The notes under the pieces were generated by a model. That model had not been told where the DNA came from. It saw nothing but the letters and a program-made list of their open reading frames with translations, and did no database searches. Shown piece by piece: positions 26,735-35,190 of a stretch of DNA of 64,000 nucleotides. Source of the stretch: Bradyrhizobium sp. MOS002 (GTDB lineage: Bacteria; Pseudomonadota; Alphaproteobacteria; Rhizobiales; Xanthobacteraceae); contig NZ_PYFX01000004.1 in NCBI RefSeq assembly GCF_003020115.1, positions 434,001 to 498,000 of the forward strand, given 5' to 3'. The translations under genes and the position numbers were made by a program. Position 1 is the first letter of the stretch. Each line of letters starts with the position of its first letter.

Positions 26735-27681
26735 CCGCCGCCCTCCCGATTTGCCATCGTCCGGAAGGAGAGCGCGGTGAGGCCCATCAGCGCGGCGAGC
26801 GTCAGCAGCGTCGCCGCCGAGGCCTTGCCGATGTCGTAGTGCTCGACCGCTTGCTGGTAGATGTAGAACAGCACGAGATTGGTCGCGTTGGACGGCCCGC
26901 CCTTGGTCATGACGAAGACATGGTCGACCTGCGTGACCGCGTTGAGCGTGGCGATGACCGTGACGAACAGGAAGGTGGGTTTGAGCTCGGGCAGGATGAT
27001 ATGGCGCAGCCGCTGGTACGGCCCGGCGCCGTCGAGATGGGCCGCTTCCATCACGTCTTCCGGCACCGCCTGGAGACCGGCCAGGAAGAACAGCATGTAG
27101 TAGCCGGCGTTCTTCCAGATCGTGATGACCATGATCGCATAAAGCGCGATGTCGGAATCGCCGAGCCAGTTCGGCAGCACCGGAAGGAAGCTGCCGATGT
27201 AATAGTCGAGCAGCCCGACATTGGGCAGGAAGATGAAGAGGAACAGCGCGGAGGCCGCGACCATCGGGATCAGCACCGGCAGGAACAGTGCGGCGCGCAG
27301 CGCGCTGGTCACGGCGTTGGTGCGTGACAGCGCGAGCGCAAACAATAGTGCAAGGGCGATGCTCGGAACCGCGGTGCCGACGGCATAGACGAGATTGTTG
27401 ACGACCGCACCGGTGAAGGCGGAGTCCGTAAGCACCGCTGCGATGTTGTCGAGACCGGCGAAACGGACCGGCGCCCTGGGCGTGGCGCGCTGGTAGAGCG
27501 CGTCGACGAGGACGCGGCCCATCGCGCCATAGGTAAACAGCGTGAGGAAGACCAGCGAGGGCAGCAGCAGCAGATAGGCCGGCAGCGAGGCTTTGAAGCG
27601 GTTGGTGAACCGCTTCAGGACGTGCAGATGCGGTGCCGCCGAAGTCGCGACCGGGAGAGCCGCGGGTTCAGCAAGGCTCAT
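26731..27681 (-). CDS. ABC transporter permease (UgpA-like)
   Basis: A 316-residue permease with six membrane segments and the EAA motif (MEAAHLDGAGPYQRLRHIILP). From the ATG at 27681 it begins MSLAEPAALPVATSAAPHLH, a hydrophilic start before the first helix (SLPAYLLLLPSLVFLTLFTYG). The phosphodiesterase gene upstream ends one base before this ATG, so the operon order is phosphodiesterase, UgpA-like, UgpE-like, UgpB-like. No ATPase gene is present in this operon. Confidence 0.88.
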   Translation of the reverse strand: MSLAEPAALPVATSAAPHLHVLKRFTNRFKASLPAYLLLLPSLVFLTLFTYGAMGRVLVDALYQRATPRAPVRFAGLDNIAAVLTDSAFTGAVVNNLVYAVGTAVPSIALALLFALALSRTNAVTSALRAALFLPVLIPMVAASALFLFIFLPNVGLLDYYIGSFLPVLPNWLGDSDIALYAIMVITIWKNAGYYMLFFLAGLQAVPEDVMEAAHLDGAGPYQRLRHIILPELKPTFLFVTVIATLNAVTQVDHVFVMTKGGPSNATNLVLFYIYQQAVEHYDIGKASAATLLTLAALMGLTALSFRTMANREGGG

Positions 27682-27682
27682 G

Positions 27683-28534
27683 TCATCGCGCCGGGAAGTT
27701 AAGCGCATAGTCGCGGCCGTCCACTCCCGCCGGTGGCTCGAAGGGAAAGCGCAGACTGGTGTCGAGGAAGTCGTGGCTGTGCACGACCAGATTCTCCCCG
27801 TCGATCAGCACCACGCCGTAGGCCGGCGGCTCATGGCTGGCGAGATGCTCGGCCGCGGCAGCGTCGAGCTCGAACCAGACCTGGTGGTTGGTGCCGCGAA
27901 GCGTCGAGAACGGAATCATGCCGTAGCTGCCGAAGATCGGCCGGTGCACGTGGCCGAAGAACAGGTGGCGGATGCGCGAGCGGTAGGGCGCGATCACCTC
28001 GGCGAATTCGACGCTCTGTGCCAGCGAGATCTCGTCCATCGCATGGACGCCGACCGGGAACGGCGGATGATGCATGAACACGACGAACGGCATGTTCGCC
28101 GGCGCGGCGGCCAGCGTGCTTGCGAGCCAGCCGAGGCGCTTGTCGCACATCTCGCCGGCATGGCTGGTCTCGTCCAGCGTGTCGAGGAAGACGAACAGGC
28201 CGTGCTCGGTGGTCCGTGTGCCCTGCACGAAGCCGTTCGAATCGCGCGGCGCCGACTTCAGGTTATCGAGGCAGGTCACGCGGCGGTCGTGATTGCCGAC
28301 CATGGCGATGTGAGGGATTTTGAGGGCCGACATCGCGTCTGCGAAATTGGCGTAGGATTCCGGCTCGCCCCAATGGGTGAGGTCGCCGGTCACGACCACA
28401 AAGGCGGCGTCGGTGTGATGCTTGTTGATGTCGGCAATCGCAGCGTCCAGCCGGGCGCGCGGGTCGAGGCCATACAGCTTCAGCCCGGGGTTCGCGAGAT
28501 GCGTGTCGGTGATGTGGATGAATTTAAACGGCAT
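27683..28534 (-). CDS. Metallophosphodiesterase (GpdQ/CpdA-like)
   Basis: A binuclear metal phosphoesterase of the calcineurin-like superfamily. The product from ATG 28534 has 283 residues: KFIHITDTHL (Asp10, His12), VVTGDLTHWG, MVGNHDRR, FMHHPPFPV and FGHVHRP, all ligand motifs of the group. It is the first gene of the Ugp-like uptake operon. GpdQ-type enzymes split glycerophosphodiesters and are the likely functional class here; a cyclic-nucleotide phosphodiesterase role is possible. An upstream in-frame ATG at 28684 would add 50 residues unlike the family. The gene itself has no obvious signal peptide, so it acts in the cytoplasm. Confidence 0.85.
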   Translation of the reverse strand: MPFKFIHITDTHLANPGLKLYGLDPRARLDAAIADINKHHTDAAFVVVTGDLTHWGEPESYANFADAMSALKIPHIAMVGNHDRRVTCLDNLKSAPRDSNGFVQGTRTTEHGLFVFLDTLDETSHAGEMCDKRLGWLASTLAAAPANMPFVVFMHHPPFPVGVHAMDEISLAQSVEFAEVIAPYRSRIRHLFFGHVHRPIFGSYGMIPFSTLRGTNHQVWFELDAAAAEHLASHEPPAYGVVLIDGENLVVHSHDFLDTSLRFPFEPPAGVDGRDYALNFPAR

Positions 28535-28652
28535 GGCGCTTGTCAGGACTGTTGGAGGATGGGCGCCTCCGGCAAGACGACCTGACAGGCCGTTAGAGTG
28601 CGAGTGTTTCAGTTTGATGACAGCGGTTCCCGTGTCCACAAACGGTCGCGTC

Positions 28653-28684
28653 GTAGGGTGGATTAGCGCAGCGTAATCCACCAC
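28653..28684. repeat. REP-like hairpin, left of the transposase
   Basis: gtagggtggattagcgcagc...taatccaccac forms a hairpin with ggtggatta / taatccacc stems. Two related hairpins lie on the right of the transposase gene at 29272-29299 and 29326-29357. Confidence 0.8.
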
Positions 28685-28719
28685 TGTAAGCCAACTTCAG
28701 GTTGTGTTATTCATGGTCA

Positions 28720-29253
28720 ATGTCCGACTATCGCCGCGCATTCGTTCCCGGAGGATGCTGGTTCTTCACCGTGAATCTGCTCGATCGGCGGAAATCTCTT
28801 TTGACCGACCAGATCGAAGTCCTACGGGGTGGGGTCGCCGCAACGCGACGGAGCCATCCCTTCGAGATCGATGCTTTCGTCGTTCTGCCCGATCATCTCC
28901 ACGCAATCTGGAGGCTGCCGCGCGGCGATGCCAACTTTTCGGTCCGCTGGAGGCTGATCAAGATGCGATTTGCCAAGGCTCTCCCAGCGAACGAGCGGCT
29001 GAGCGCGGTCCGTGCCGCACGGAATGAACGCGGCATTTGGCAGCGCCGCTTCTGGGAGCATCTGATCCGCGACGAGGCCGACTATGCGCGCCATGTCGAA
29101 TATTGCTACTACAATCCCGTCAAGCACGGATATGCGTCGGCGGTGCGTGACTGGCCGTATTCGTCGTTTCACCGTGATGTGCGGGCTGGATTGTTTCCGG
29201 AGGATTGGGGCGGGGACGCTAGGATCGCAGGCGAGTTCGGTGAGCGGGCGTGA
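28720..29253 (+). CDS. REP-associated tyrosine transposase (RAYT, Y1/IS200-like)
   Basis: A 177-residue transposase-like protein of the REP-associated tyrosine group. It has the Y1 fold start RAFVPGGCWFFTVNLLDRR, the HUH-type motif AFVVLPDHLHAIWRLP (with His-x-His), and EYCYYNPVKHGY with the catalytic Tyr in the YxxxNPV block. Family length is 150-200. ATG 28720 was chosen; a TTG at 28702 is also in frame. It lies between REP-like hairpins and is likely the mobiliser of these elements. It is chromosomal, without terminal inverted repeats or target duplications of an insertion sequence. Confidence 0.88.
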   Translation: MSDYRRAFVPGGCWFFTVNLLDRRKSLLTDQIEVLRGGVAATRRSHPFEIDAFVVLPDHLHAIWRLPRGDANFSVRWRLIKMRFAKALPANERLSAVRAARNERGIWQRRFWEHLIRDEADYARHVEYCYYNPVKHGYASAVRDWPYSSFHRDVRAGLFPEDWGGDARIAGEFGERA

Positions 29254-29271
29254 CGGCAGCGTCACCTTGTA

Positions 29272-29357
29272 AGGTGGATTAGCGAAGCGTAATCCACCTC
29301 TTTACGTTCCTTCGGTCTGGCGAAATGGTGGATTACGCCTTCGGCTAATCCACCCTA
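29272..29357. repeat. REP-like hairpin doublet, right of the transposase
   Basis: Two hairpins: aggtggattagcgaagc...aatccacct (29272-29299) and tggtggattacgccttcgg...aatccaccctac (29326-29357), separated by about 26 bp. They share the ggtggatta core with the left copy at 28653-28684. Confidence 0.8.
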
Positions 29358-29373
29358 CGTACTGAGTTTGTCG

Positions 29374-30849
29374 CTACGTCCCGCAAAACGTCTGCAACAC
29401 CCGCTGGTCCGGCAGCGGGGGATCGGCGTACGCCGCGTAGTCCGGCTGGGCCTCGAACGGTTTGGCCAAAACCTTCACCAGCTCCTCGAACGGCGCGTAG
29501 TCGTCATCGTGCACCGCCGCCTGGATCACGGCCTCGATGCGGTGGTTGCGCGGGATGAACATTGGGTTGACGGCATGCATGGCGGCTTGCCGTTCGGCTG
29601 CGCTCTGCGGTTCCAGGGTTGTGCGCTCGTGCCAGCGCCTGGCCCATTCGTCGAACGCCGCGGGGTCCATGAATTGCGCGCGTGCATCGTCGGCAGCCGG
29701 ATCGCCAGCGGCGTCACCGAGTTTGCGGAAGGTGAGGGTGAAGTCGGCCTGGTTCTTGGCCATGGCATCCAGCAGGTCCTGGATTAGCGCGTCGTCGCCG
29801 TCGCGCTCCGTGAACAGGCCGATTTTCTTGCGCAGGCCCGCCTGATAGGCGTTGCTGAACGTATCGGAGAAGGCGCCGAGGATTTCCTGCGCCTGCTCGA
29901 CCGCCTTCTCCTGCTCTTCGCCGAACAACGGCAAAAGGCATTCGGCCAGCCGGGTCAGATTCCACAGCGCGATGCGCGGCTGGTTGGCGTAGGCGTAGCG
30001 GCCCATCTCGTCGATTGAGGAAAACACCTGCGAAGGATTGTAGGCGTCCATGAAGGCGCACGGGCCGTAATCGATGGTCTCACCGGAGATCGAGCTGTTG
30101 TCGGTGTTCATCACGCCGTGGATGAAGCCGACCAGCAGCCAGCGTGCGACGAGCTCGGCCTGGCGTGCCACGACGCCGGCGAGCAGCGCGTGATAGGGGC
30201 GCTCGCTGCCGAGCAGCTCCGGATAGTGGCGGGCGATGACATGGTCGGCGAGCCTTCGGATCGCGTCGGTGTCGCGGCGGACGGCGAAGAACTGGAAGGT
30301 GCCGACGCGGATGTGGCTCGAGGCGACGCGGGTCAGCACTGCGCCTGGCAGCGCGGTCTCGCGGATGACATGCTCGCCGGTGACGACGGCGGCGAGCGAG
30401 CGCGTGGTCGGAATGCCGAGGGCGAACATCGCCTCGCTGACGACGTATTCGCGCAGCACCGGCCCGAGCGCGGCACGGCCGTCGCCGCGGCGGGAGAACG
30501 GGGTGGGCCCCGATCCCTTGAGCTGGATGTCGCGGCGGATGCCGTCCTTGTCGATGACTTCGCCGAGCAGGACCGCCCGTCCGTCGCCGAGCTGTGGGAC
30601 GAATTGCCCGAATTGGTGGCCGGCATAGGCCATGGCGATGGGATCGGCGCCGGCCGGAACCGTCTTGCCGGCCAGGATTTCGGCGCCCTCGGGGGTCTCC
30701 AGCACATCAGGATCGAGTCCGAGCTGGACCGCCAGCGGCCGGTTCAGCTTGATCAGCCGTGGGGCTGCGACCGGGGTCGGCGCGACCCGGGCGAAAAAGC
30801 TGTCCGGCAGCGCCGAATAGGAGTTCTGGAACGGGAAATGGACTGTCAT
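29374..30849 (-). CDS. selO: Protein adenylyltransferase SelO
   Basis: A pseudokinase that attaches AMP to Ser/Thr/Tyr of target proteins, conserved from bacteria to mitochondria. The 491-residue product starts MTVHFPFQNSYSALPDSFFA and has the SelO blocks AYAGHQFGQFVPQLGDGRA, DIQLKGSGPTPFSRRGDGRA, LREYVVSEAMFALGIPTTRS and GFIHGVMNTDNSSISGETIDYG, which gives the metal/nucleotide residues. The end RVLQTFCGT keeps the redox Cys near the C-terminus. ATG 30849 matches the family; a longer frame starts at 30906 and adds residues unlike SelO. It faces aspS head to head. Confidence 0.95.
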   Translation of the reverse strand: MTVHFPFQNSYSALPDSFFARVAPTPVAAPRLIKLNRPLAVQLGLDPDVLETPEGAEILAGKTVPAGADPIAMAYAGHQFGQFVPQLGDGRAVLLGEVIDKDGIRRDIQLKGSGPTPFSRRGDGRAALGPVLREYVVSEAMFALGIPTTRSLAAVVTGEHVIRETALPGAVLTRVASSHIRVGTFQFFAVRRDTDAIRRLADHVIARHYPELLGSERPYHALLAGVVARQAELVARWLLVGFIHGVMNTDNSSISGETIDYGPCAFMDAYNPSQVFSSIDEMGRYAYANQPRIALWNLTRLAECLLPLFGEEQEKAVEQAQEILGAFSDTFSNAYQAGLRKKIGLFTERDGDDALIQDLLDAMAKNQADFTLTFRKLGDAAGDPAADDARAQFMDPAAFDEWARRWHERTTLEPQSAAERQAAMHAVNPMFIPRNHRIEAVIQAAVHDDDYAPFEELVKVLAKPFEAQPDYAAYADPPLPDQRVLQTFCGT

Positions 30850-31045
30850 GGCTTCAAGATAGGCGTGGAACGCCTGATGGCAAAGGCTTGAGCCCAGATT
30901 GGGCAAAAATGGGCCCTTCCAGCCGAAAACGAGCCGTTCCCTTGGTTGCCGCCTTGGTCCTCCCGAGGTAAACCCTGCCGCAACTTCGGACCGGCCGTTT
31001 CAGGCCGTCCGATTCGTTTCCTCCGACATCGAATTTGGGACGACC

Positions 31046-32818
31046 ATGCATCGCTACCGGTCACATACATGCGGCGCGCTCCGCGAGGGCAACATCGGCG
31101 AGACAGTTCGCCTCTCGGGCTGGGTCCATCGCGTTCGCGACCATGGCGGCGTGCTGTTCATCGATCTGCGCGACCATTACGGCCTGACCCAGTGCGTGGT
31201 CGATCCGGACTCGCCGGCGTTTTCGCAGGCCGAAAAGCTGCGCTCGGAATTCGTGGTGAGGATGGACGGCAAGGCCCGTCGCCGTCCCGAAGGCACCGAC
31301 AATGACGATTTGCCGACCGGCAAGATCGAGATCTATGTCAGCGAGATCGAGGTGCTGGGCCCGGCCGGCGATTTGCCGCTGCCGGTGTTCGGCGACCAGG
31401 AATATCCGGAAGACATCCGCCTGAAGTACCGCTTCCTCGATTTGCGCCGCGAGAAGCTGCACCAGAACATCATGACGCGCGTCGAAATCATCAAGTCGAT
31501 GCGCCGGCGCATGGAGGGGCAGGGCTTCTTCGAGTTCAACACCCCGATCCTGACCGCGTCCTCGCCGGAGGGCGCGCGCGACTTCCTGGTGCCGTCGCGC
31601 ATCCATCCCGGCAAGTTCTACGCGCTGCCGCAGGCGCCGCAGCAGTACAAGCAGCTCTTGATGATGTCGGGCTTCGATCGCTACTTCCAGATCGCGCCCT
31701 GTTTCCGCGACGAGGACCCGCGCGCCGATCGTCTGCCGGGCGAGTTCTACCAGCTCGACGTCGAAATGAGTTTTGTGACTCAAGAGGACGTCTTCTCGGC
31801 TATGGAGCCCGTCATCACGGGCGTGTTCGAGGAGTTCGCCAAGGGCAAGCCGGTGACCAAGGGCTGGCGCCGGATTCCGTTCGCCGAGGCGCTGCGCAAA
31901 TACGGCTCCGACAAGCCGGACCTGCGCAACCCCATCGAGATGCAGGACGTCTCCGAACACTTCCGCGGCTCCGGCTTCAAGGTGTTCGCGCGCATGTTGG
32001 AGGACCCCAAGAACCAGGTCTGGGCGATCCCGGCGCCGGGTGGCGGCTCGCGCGCCTTCTGCGACCGCATGAATTCATGGGCGCAGGGCGAGGGACAGCC
32101 GGGCCTCGGCTACATCATGTGGCGCGAGGGCGGCGAGGGCGCCGGTCCGCTCGCCAACAACATCGGTGCTGAGCGCACAGCCGCGATCCGCGCGCAGATC
32201 GGCGTGAAGGAAGGCGATGCCGCCTTCTTCGTCGCCGGCGATCCCGACAAGTTCTGGAAATTTTCAGGGTTGGCTCGCAACAAGATCGGCGAGGAGTTGA
32301 ACCTCACCGACAAGGAGCGGTTCGAACTGGCCTGGATCGTCGACTTCCCGATGTATGAGTACAACGACGAGGACAAGAAGGTCGACTTCTCGCACAACCC
32401 GTTCTCGATGCCGCAGGGCGGTCTCGATGCCTTGAAGGGCCAGGACCCGCTGACCATCAAGGCGTTCCAGTACGACATCACCTGCAACGGCTACGAGATC
32501 GCCTCGGGCGGCATCCGCAACCACGTGCCGGAAGCGATGGTGAAGGCGTTCGAGATCGCGGGTTACGGCGAGCAGGAAGTCGTCGATCGCTTCGGCGGCA
32601 TGTACCGTGCCTTCCAGTACGGCGCGCCGCCGCATGGCGGCATGGCGGCCGGTGTCGACCGCATCGTCATGCTCTTGTGCGGCACCAACAATCTGCGCGA
32701 GATCTCGCTGTTCCCGATGAACCAGCAGGCCATGGACCTGCTGATGGGCGCGCCCTCGGACGCCACCCCCAAGCAGCTCCGCGAGCTGCATGTGAAGGTG
32801 AATTTGCCGCAGAAGTGA
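31046..32818 (+). CDS. aspS: Aspartate--tRNA ligase
   Basis: A class II synthetase of 590 residues. The N-terminal OB fold ([22 protein letters not shown]) is followed by motif 1 near residues 140-160, motif 2 [16 protein letters not shown], a large GAD insertion domain (about 290-430) and motif 3 [13 protein letters not shown]. The ATG at 31046 ([12 protein letters not shown]) is the family start; upstream ATG at 30899 would add about 50 unrelated residues. This is the bacterial type with the GAD insertion, likely non-discriminating for Asp/Asn given its family in alphaproteobacteria, which is inference. Confidence 0.97.
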   Translation: MHRYRSHTCGALREGNIGETVRLSGWVHRVRDHGGVLFIDLRDHYGLTQCVVDPDSPAFSQAEKLRSEFVVRMDGKARRRPEGTDNDDLPTGKIEIYVSEIEVLGPAGDLPLPVFGDQEYPEDIRLKYRFLDLRREKLHQNIMTRVEIIKSMRRRMEGQGFFEFNTPILTASSPEGARDFLVPSRIHPGKFYALPQAPQQYKQLLMMSGFDRYFQIAPCFRDEDPRADRLPGEFYQLDVEMSFVTQEDVFSAMEPVITGVFEEFAKGKPVTKGWRRIPFAEALRKYGSDKPDLRNPIEMQDVSEHFRGSGFKVFARMLEDPKNQVWAIPAPGGGSRAFCDRMNSWAQGEGQPGLGYIMWREGGEGAGPLANNIGAERTAAIRAQIGVKEGDAAFFVAGDPDKFWKFSGLARNKIGEELNLTDKERFELAWIVDFPMYEYNDEDKKVDFSHNPFSMPQGGLDALKGQDPLTIKAFQYDITCNGYEIASGGIRNHVPEAMVKAFEIAGYGEQEVVDRFGGMYRAFQYGAPPHGGMAAGVDRIVMLLCGTNNLREISLFPMNQQAMDLLMGAPSDATPKQLRELHVKVNLPQK

Positions 32819-32832
32819 GGCTGTCTCCACAG

Positions 32833-32912
32833 CGTCATTGCGAGCGTAGCGAAGCAATCCAGAATCTTTCCGCGGAGGGACTCTGGATTGCTTCGCTTCG
32901 CTCGCAATGACG
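32833..32912. repeat. 80-bp cgtcattgcgag repeat, copy 1
   Basis: An imperfect palindrome running cgtcattgcgagcgtagcg ... cgctcgcaatgacg, with inner aagcaatcc / ggattgctt arms. Related copies lie at 48191-48277 and 51316-51396. It sits in the aspS 3-prime region before a convergent gene. Confidence 0.85.
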
Positions 32913-32965
32913 GGGAGGGATTTTCGCCGGTCCAATTGCCATCCCCCGCGCGCAGCGTCGTTTCC

Positions 32966-34945
32966 CTACAATCCTGTCGACGCCTCGATCCTGAATTGCG
33001 CAAGCGCGCTCTGTGGATCGGTTTGCAAGAGCTGCATCAATTGCATCAGCGGTGCCTTGGCGCGCGGGGACAGCTTGATGGAAAGCGTCTGGCCCGGCGT
33101 CTCGACGAAGCGGGCGATCGCGTCCACGGCCGCGTTCGCATCCGGATTGGCGGAAGCAACTCGCTCGCGTCTAGCCTTGATGCTCTCGACGAGCGCCTGG
33201 CGTGCGGTATCGCGGCTGACATTCTGCATGCGCGCGAACTGCGCCGCGACGAGATCGACGACGCCGCTGTCGCGCAATGAGAATTCGAGCGTGCCCGCCT
33301 CGATCCGGGCCGCCTGGCCCATCAGCTGGGCGGGATCGGCTGAAAACACCTCGCGCGGCACGTTGCCGAGCGCGATGCGCAATTGCGCTCTTGCGATGCC
33401 TCCGATGTCGAGCGTCGCGGGCGTCAGAGCGAAGCTCTTGGACGCCTCGGTCCAGGCCGCGCCGAGATCGAAATCGATCGTGAGCTTGTCGATCCCGGCG
33501 GCGATCAATGGAAGCTGCTTTGGGTCGGATGGATCGGTCGGCGTGACAAATTTGGCAACCACATGCGCCTTGCTTGGGATCGAGCCGACCAGCTGCCCCC
33601 AGTCCAGGCTCAGCGTGTCGATCGTGACCAGCTTCTTGGTGGTCTTGAACGGCGCGGTCACGCCCTTGATCTCCGCGCCTGCGAGCACGCCGAACAGCCC
33701 GAGCATTTGATCCGGCGAGGGGGCCCGCCCGATATTCTTCGTGAGATCCGCTGCCCAGCGCATCAGGTTCGTCGCATTGAAGGACTTCAGCGCGAAGCGC
33801 TCCATCTTGAACTGCCCCCGCGGGGAGGGCGCGTCGACGCCTTCGACTGCGAATTCGCCGTCGCGGTACCTGACCACATTGATGTTGGCCGTCCCTTGCG
33901 GAGTCCCGATCGAGGTCTTGCCGATCTCGATCTTGCCGATGCGAAGGCCCTCATAGACGCCGGCCATTTTTTCGATCACGTCGCGCGCCTGGGCCGGCGT
34001 TGGAGGCACCGACGGATCCTTTGGCAGCACGGCAAACATCTCGCCCAGCCGGAATTTCGACGGCTGGACTGCGATATCGTCGATCGCGATGCCGTCGATC
34101 CGAAGGCGCATGTCCCCGGACGTCAGCGTGTATGGCCCCGTCGAAATTTGCCCGTAGACTTGATGGAAACTGTCGTCATTCGCCTTTTGTGGATCGAGAG
34201 CGGCGAGCGTGGCGACTGCGTCGAAATCGGTCATGGCAAGGTTCGACAGCTCACCCGTCAGCTTGTCGGACTTGCCGGCCTGGACCGTTGTGAACGTGAA
34301 GGTGAGCCGGTCCGCCTTGGTCGCCTCGACCTTGCCGCGCCTGAGATTTTTCATCACGAGGCCCGAATAGGCCAAATCGCCACCTTCCGGCTTGGCCACG
34401 CCGGGCTTGCCGGCGATGGTCACGGCAATGGTCGGCACTTCGATCGAGGACGCCGTGACGCTGTTGAACTGTTCGAGACCAAATCGATAGAGGTCGGTGA
34501 TGTCGTTCGATGCAGGCAGGACCTGGGCCCGGATCGCCCCGGTGTAATCCCGTATCGTGGCCTGTGCGATCTTGTAGACCGCCTTGAGCGGCGATGGACC
34601 GACCGCACTGTCGATTGCGAACTCGATGCCTGCGACCTCGATGGCATCGGCTGAGAACTGTCCCTCGTCGAGCTGGCGCACACCGATCGCCTTGACGCCG
34701 GCGATCTTGACCTGCATCTGCGACTGCGCGCCCGGTTCGACCGCGATGTCCTCGATCGCCAGGGTGCGCGTGGGCAAATCGAACGCCACTTTGCCGTGGT
34801 TCGCCTTGCCGCCCTGCTTGCGCATCTGCTCGAACGCGGCCTCCACCTCGGCGGTGGTGCGATGCTGGACATAGAGATTGAAGCCGAGCCATCCGCCCGC
34901 GGCCACCACGGCCACGACGATCAGGCCGATCAGGATTCGCTTCAT
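32966..34945 (-). CDS. Large membrane-anchored periplasmic protein, YdgA/DUF945-like
   Basis: A 659-residue protein with one N-terminal membrane segment (MKRILIGLIVVAVVAAGGWL) and the rest predicted in the periplasm. The sequence alternates beta-rich, Asp/Gly-containing stretches (for example TLAIEDIAVEPGAQSQMQV, DGIAIDDIAVQPSKFRLGE) with several IDDIAV/IEDIAV-like repeats. The mid part and end resemble proteins of the YdgA/DUF945 group (long beta-rich periplasmic proteins), but this call is moderate. A longer frame (start at 34987) exists. It faces maeB. Function unknown; an envelope role is plausible. Confidence 0.55.
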   Translation of the reverse strand: MKRILIGLIVVAVVAAGGWLGFNLYVQHRTTAEVEAAFEQMRKQGGKANHGKVAFDLPTRTLAIEDIAVEPGAQSQMQVKIAGVKAIGVRQLDEGQFSADAIEVAGIEFAIDSAVGPSPLKAVYKIAQATIRDYTGAIRAQVLPASNDITDLYRFGLEQFNSVTASSIEVPTIAVTIAGKPGVAKPEGGDLAYSGLVMKNLRRGKVEATKADRLTFTFTTVQAGKSDKLTGELSNLAMTDFDAVATLAALDPQKANDDSFHQVYGQISTGPYTLTSGDMRLRIDGIAIDDIAVQPSKFRLGEMFAVLPKDPSVPPTPAQARDVIEKMAGVYEGLRIGKIEIGKTSIGTPQGTANINVVRYRDGEFAVEGVDAPSPRGQFKMERFALKSFNATNLMRWAADLTKNIGRAPSPDQMLGLFGVLAGAEIKGVTAPFKTTKKLVTIDTLSLDWGQLVGSIPSKAHVVAKFVTPTDPSDPKQLPLIAAGIDKLTIDFDLGAAWTEASKSFALTPATLDIGGIARAQLRIALGNVPREVFSADPAQLMGQAARIEAGTLEFSLRDSGVVDLVAAQFARMQNVSRDTARQALVESIKARRERVASANPDANAAVDAIARFVETPGQTLSIKLSPRAKAPLMQLMQLLQTDPQSALAQFRIEASTGL

Positions 34946-35190
34946 TCCCAGCTCCAGTTGCTCGTTTTGCACTGCGCAACCTGCCATATTCGCAAAGCAA
35001 CGCGCGGTCTAGGGAAAGCTAGTGCTATCAGATATTTGACCGCGCGCCCTGTTGATGGGGACGCAATCGGATGTTGCCACCGGGGCGCCCGGCGTGCTTC
35101 ATCCCGTTTCCATGACCCGGAAATACCACCCGAGGGCGGGCCGGTCAGGACAACGTAGTTTGAGGCCGGTAACGCGAAGCGAGACACCGC

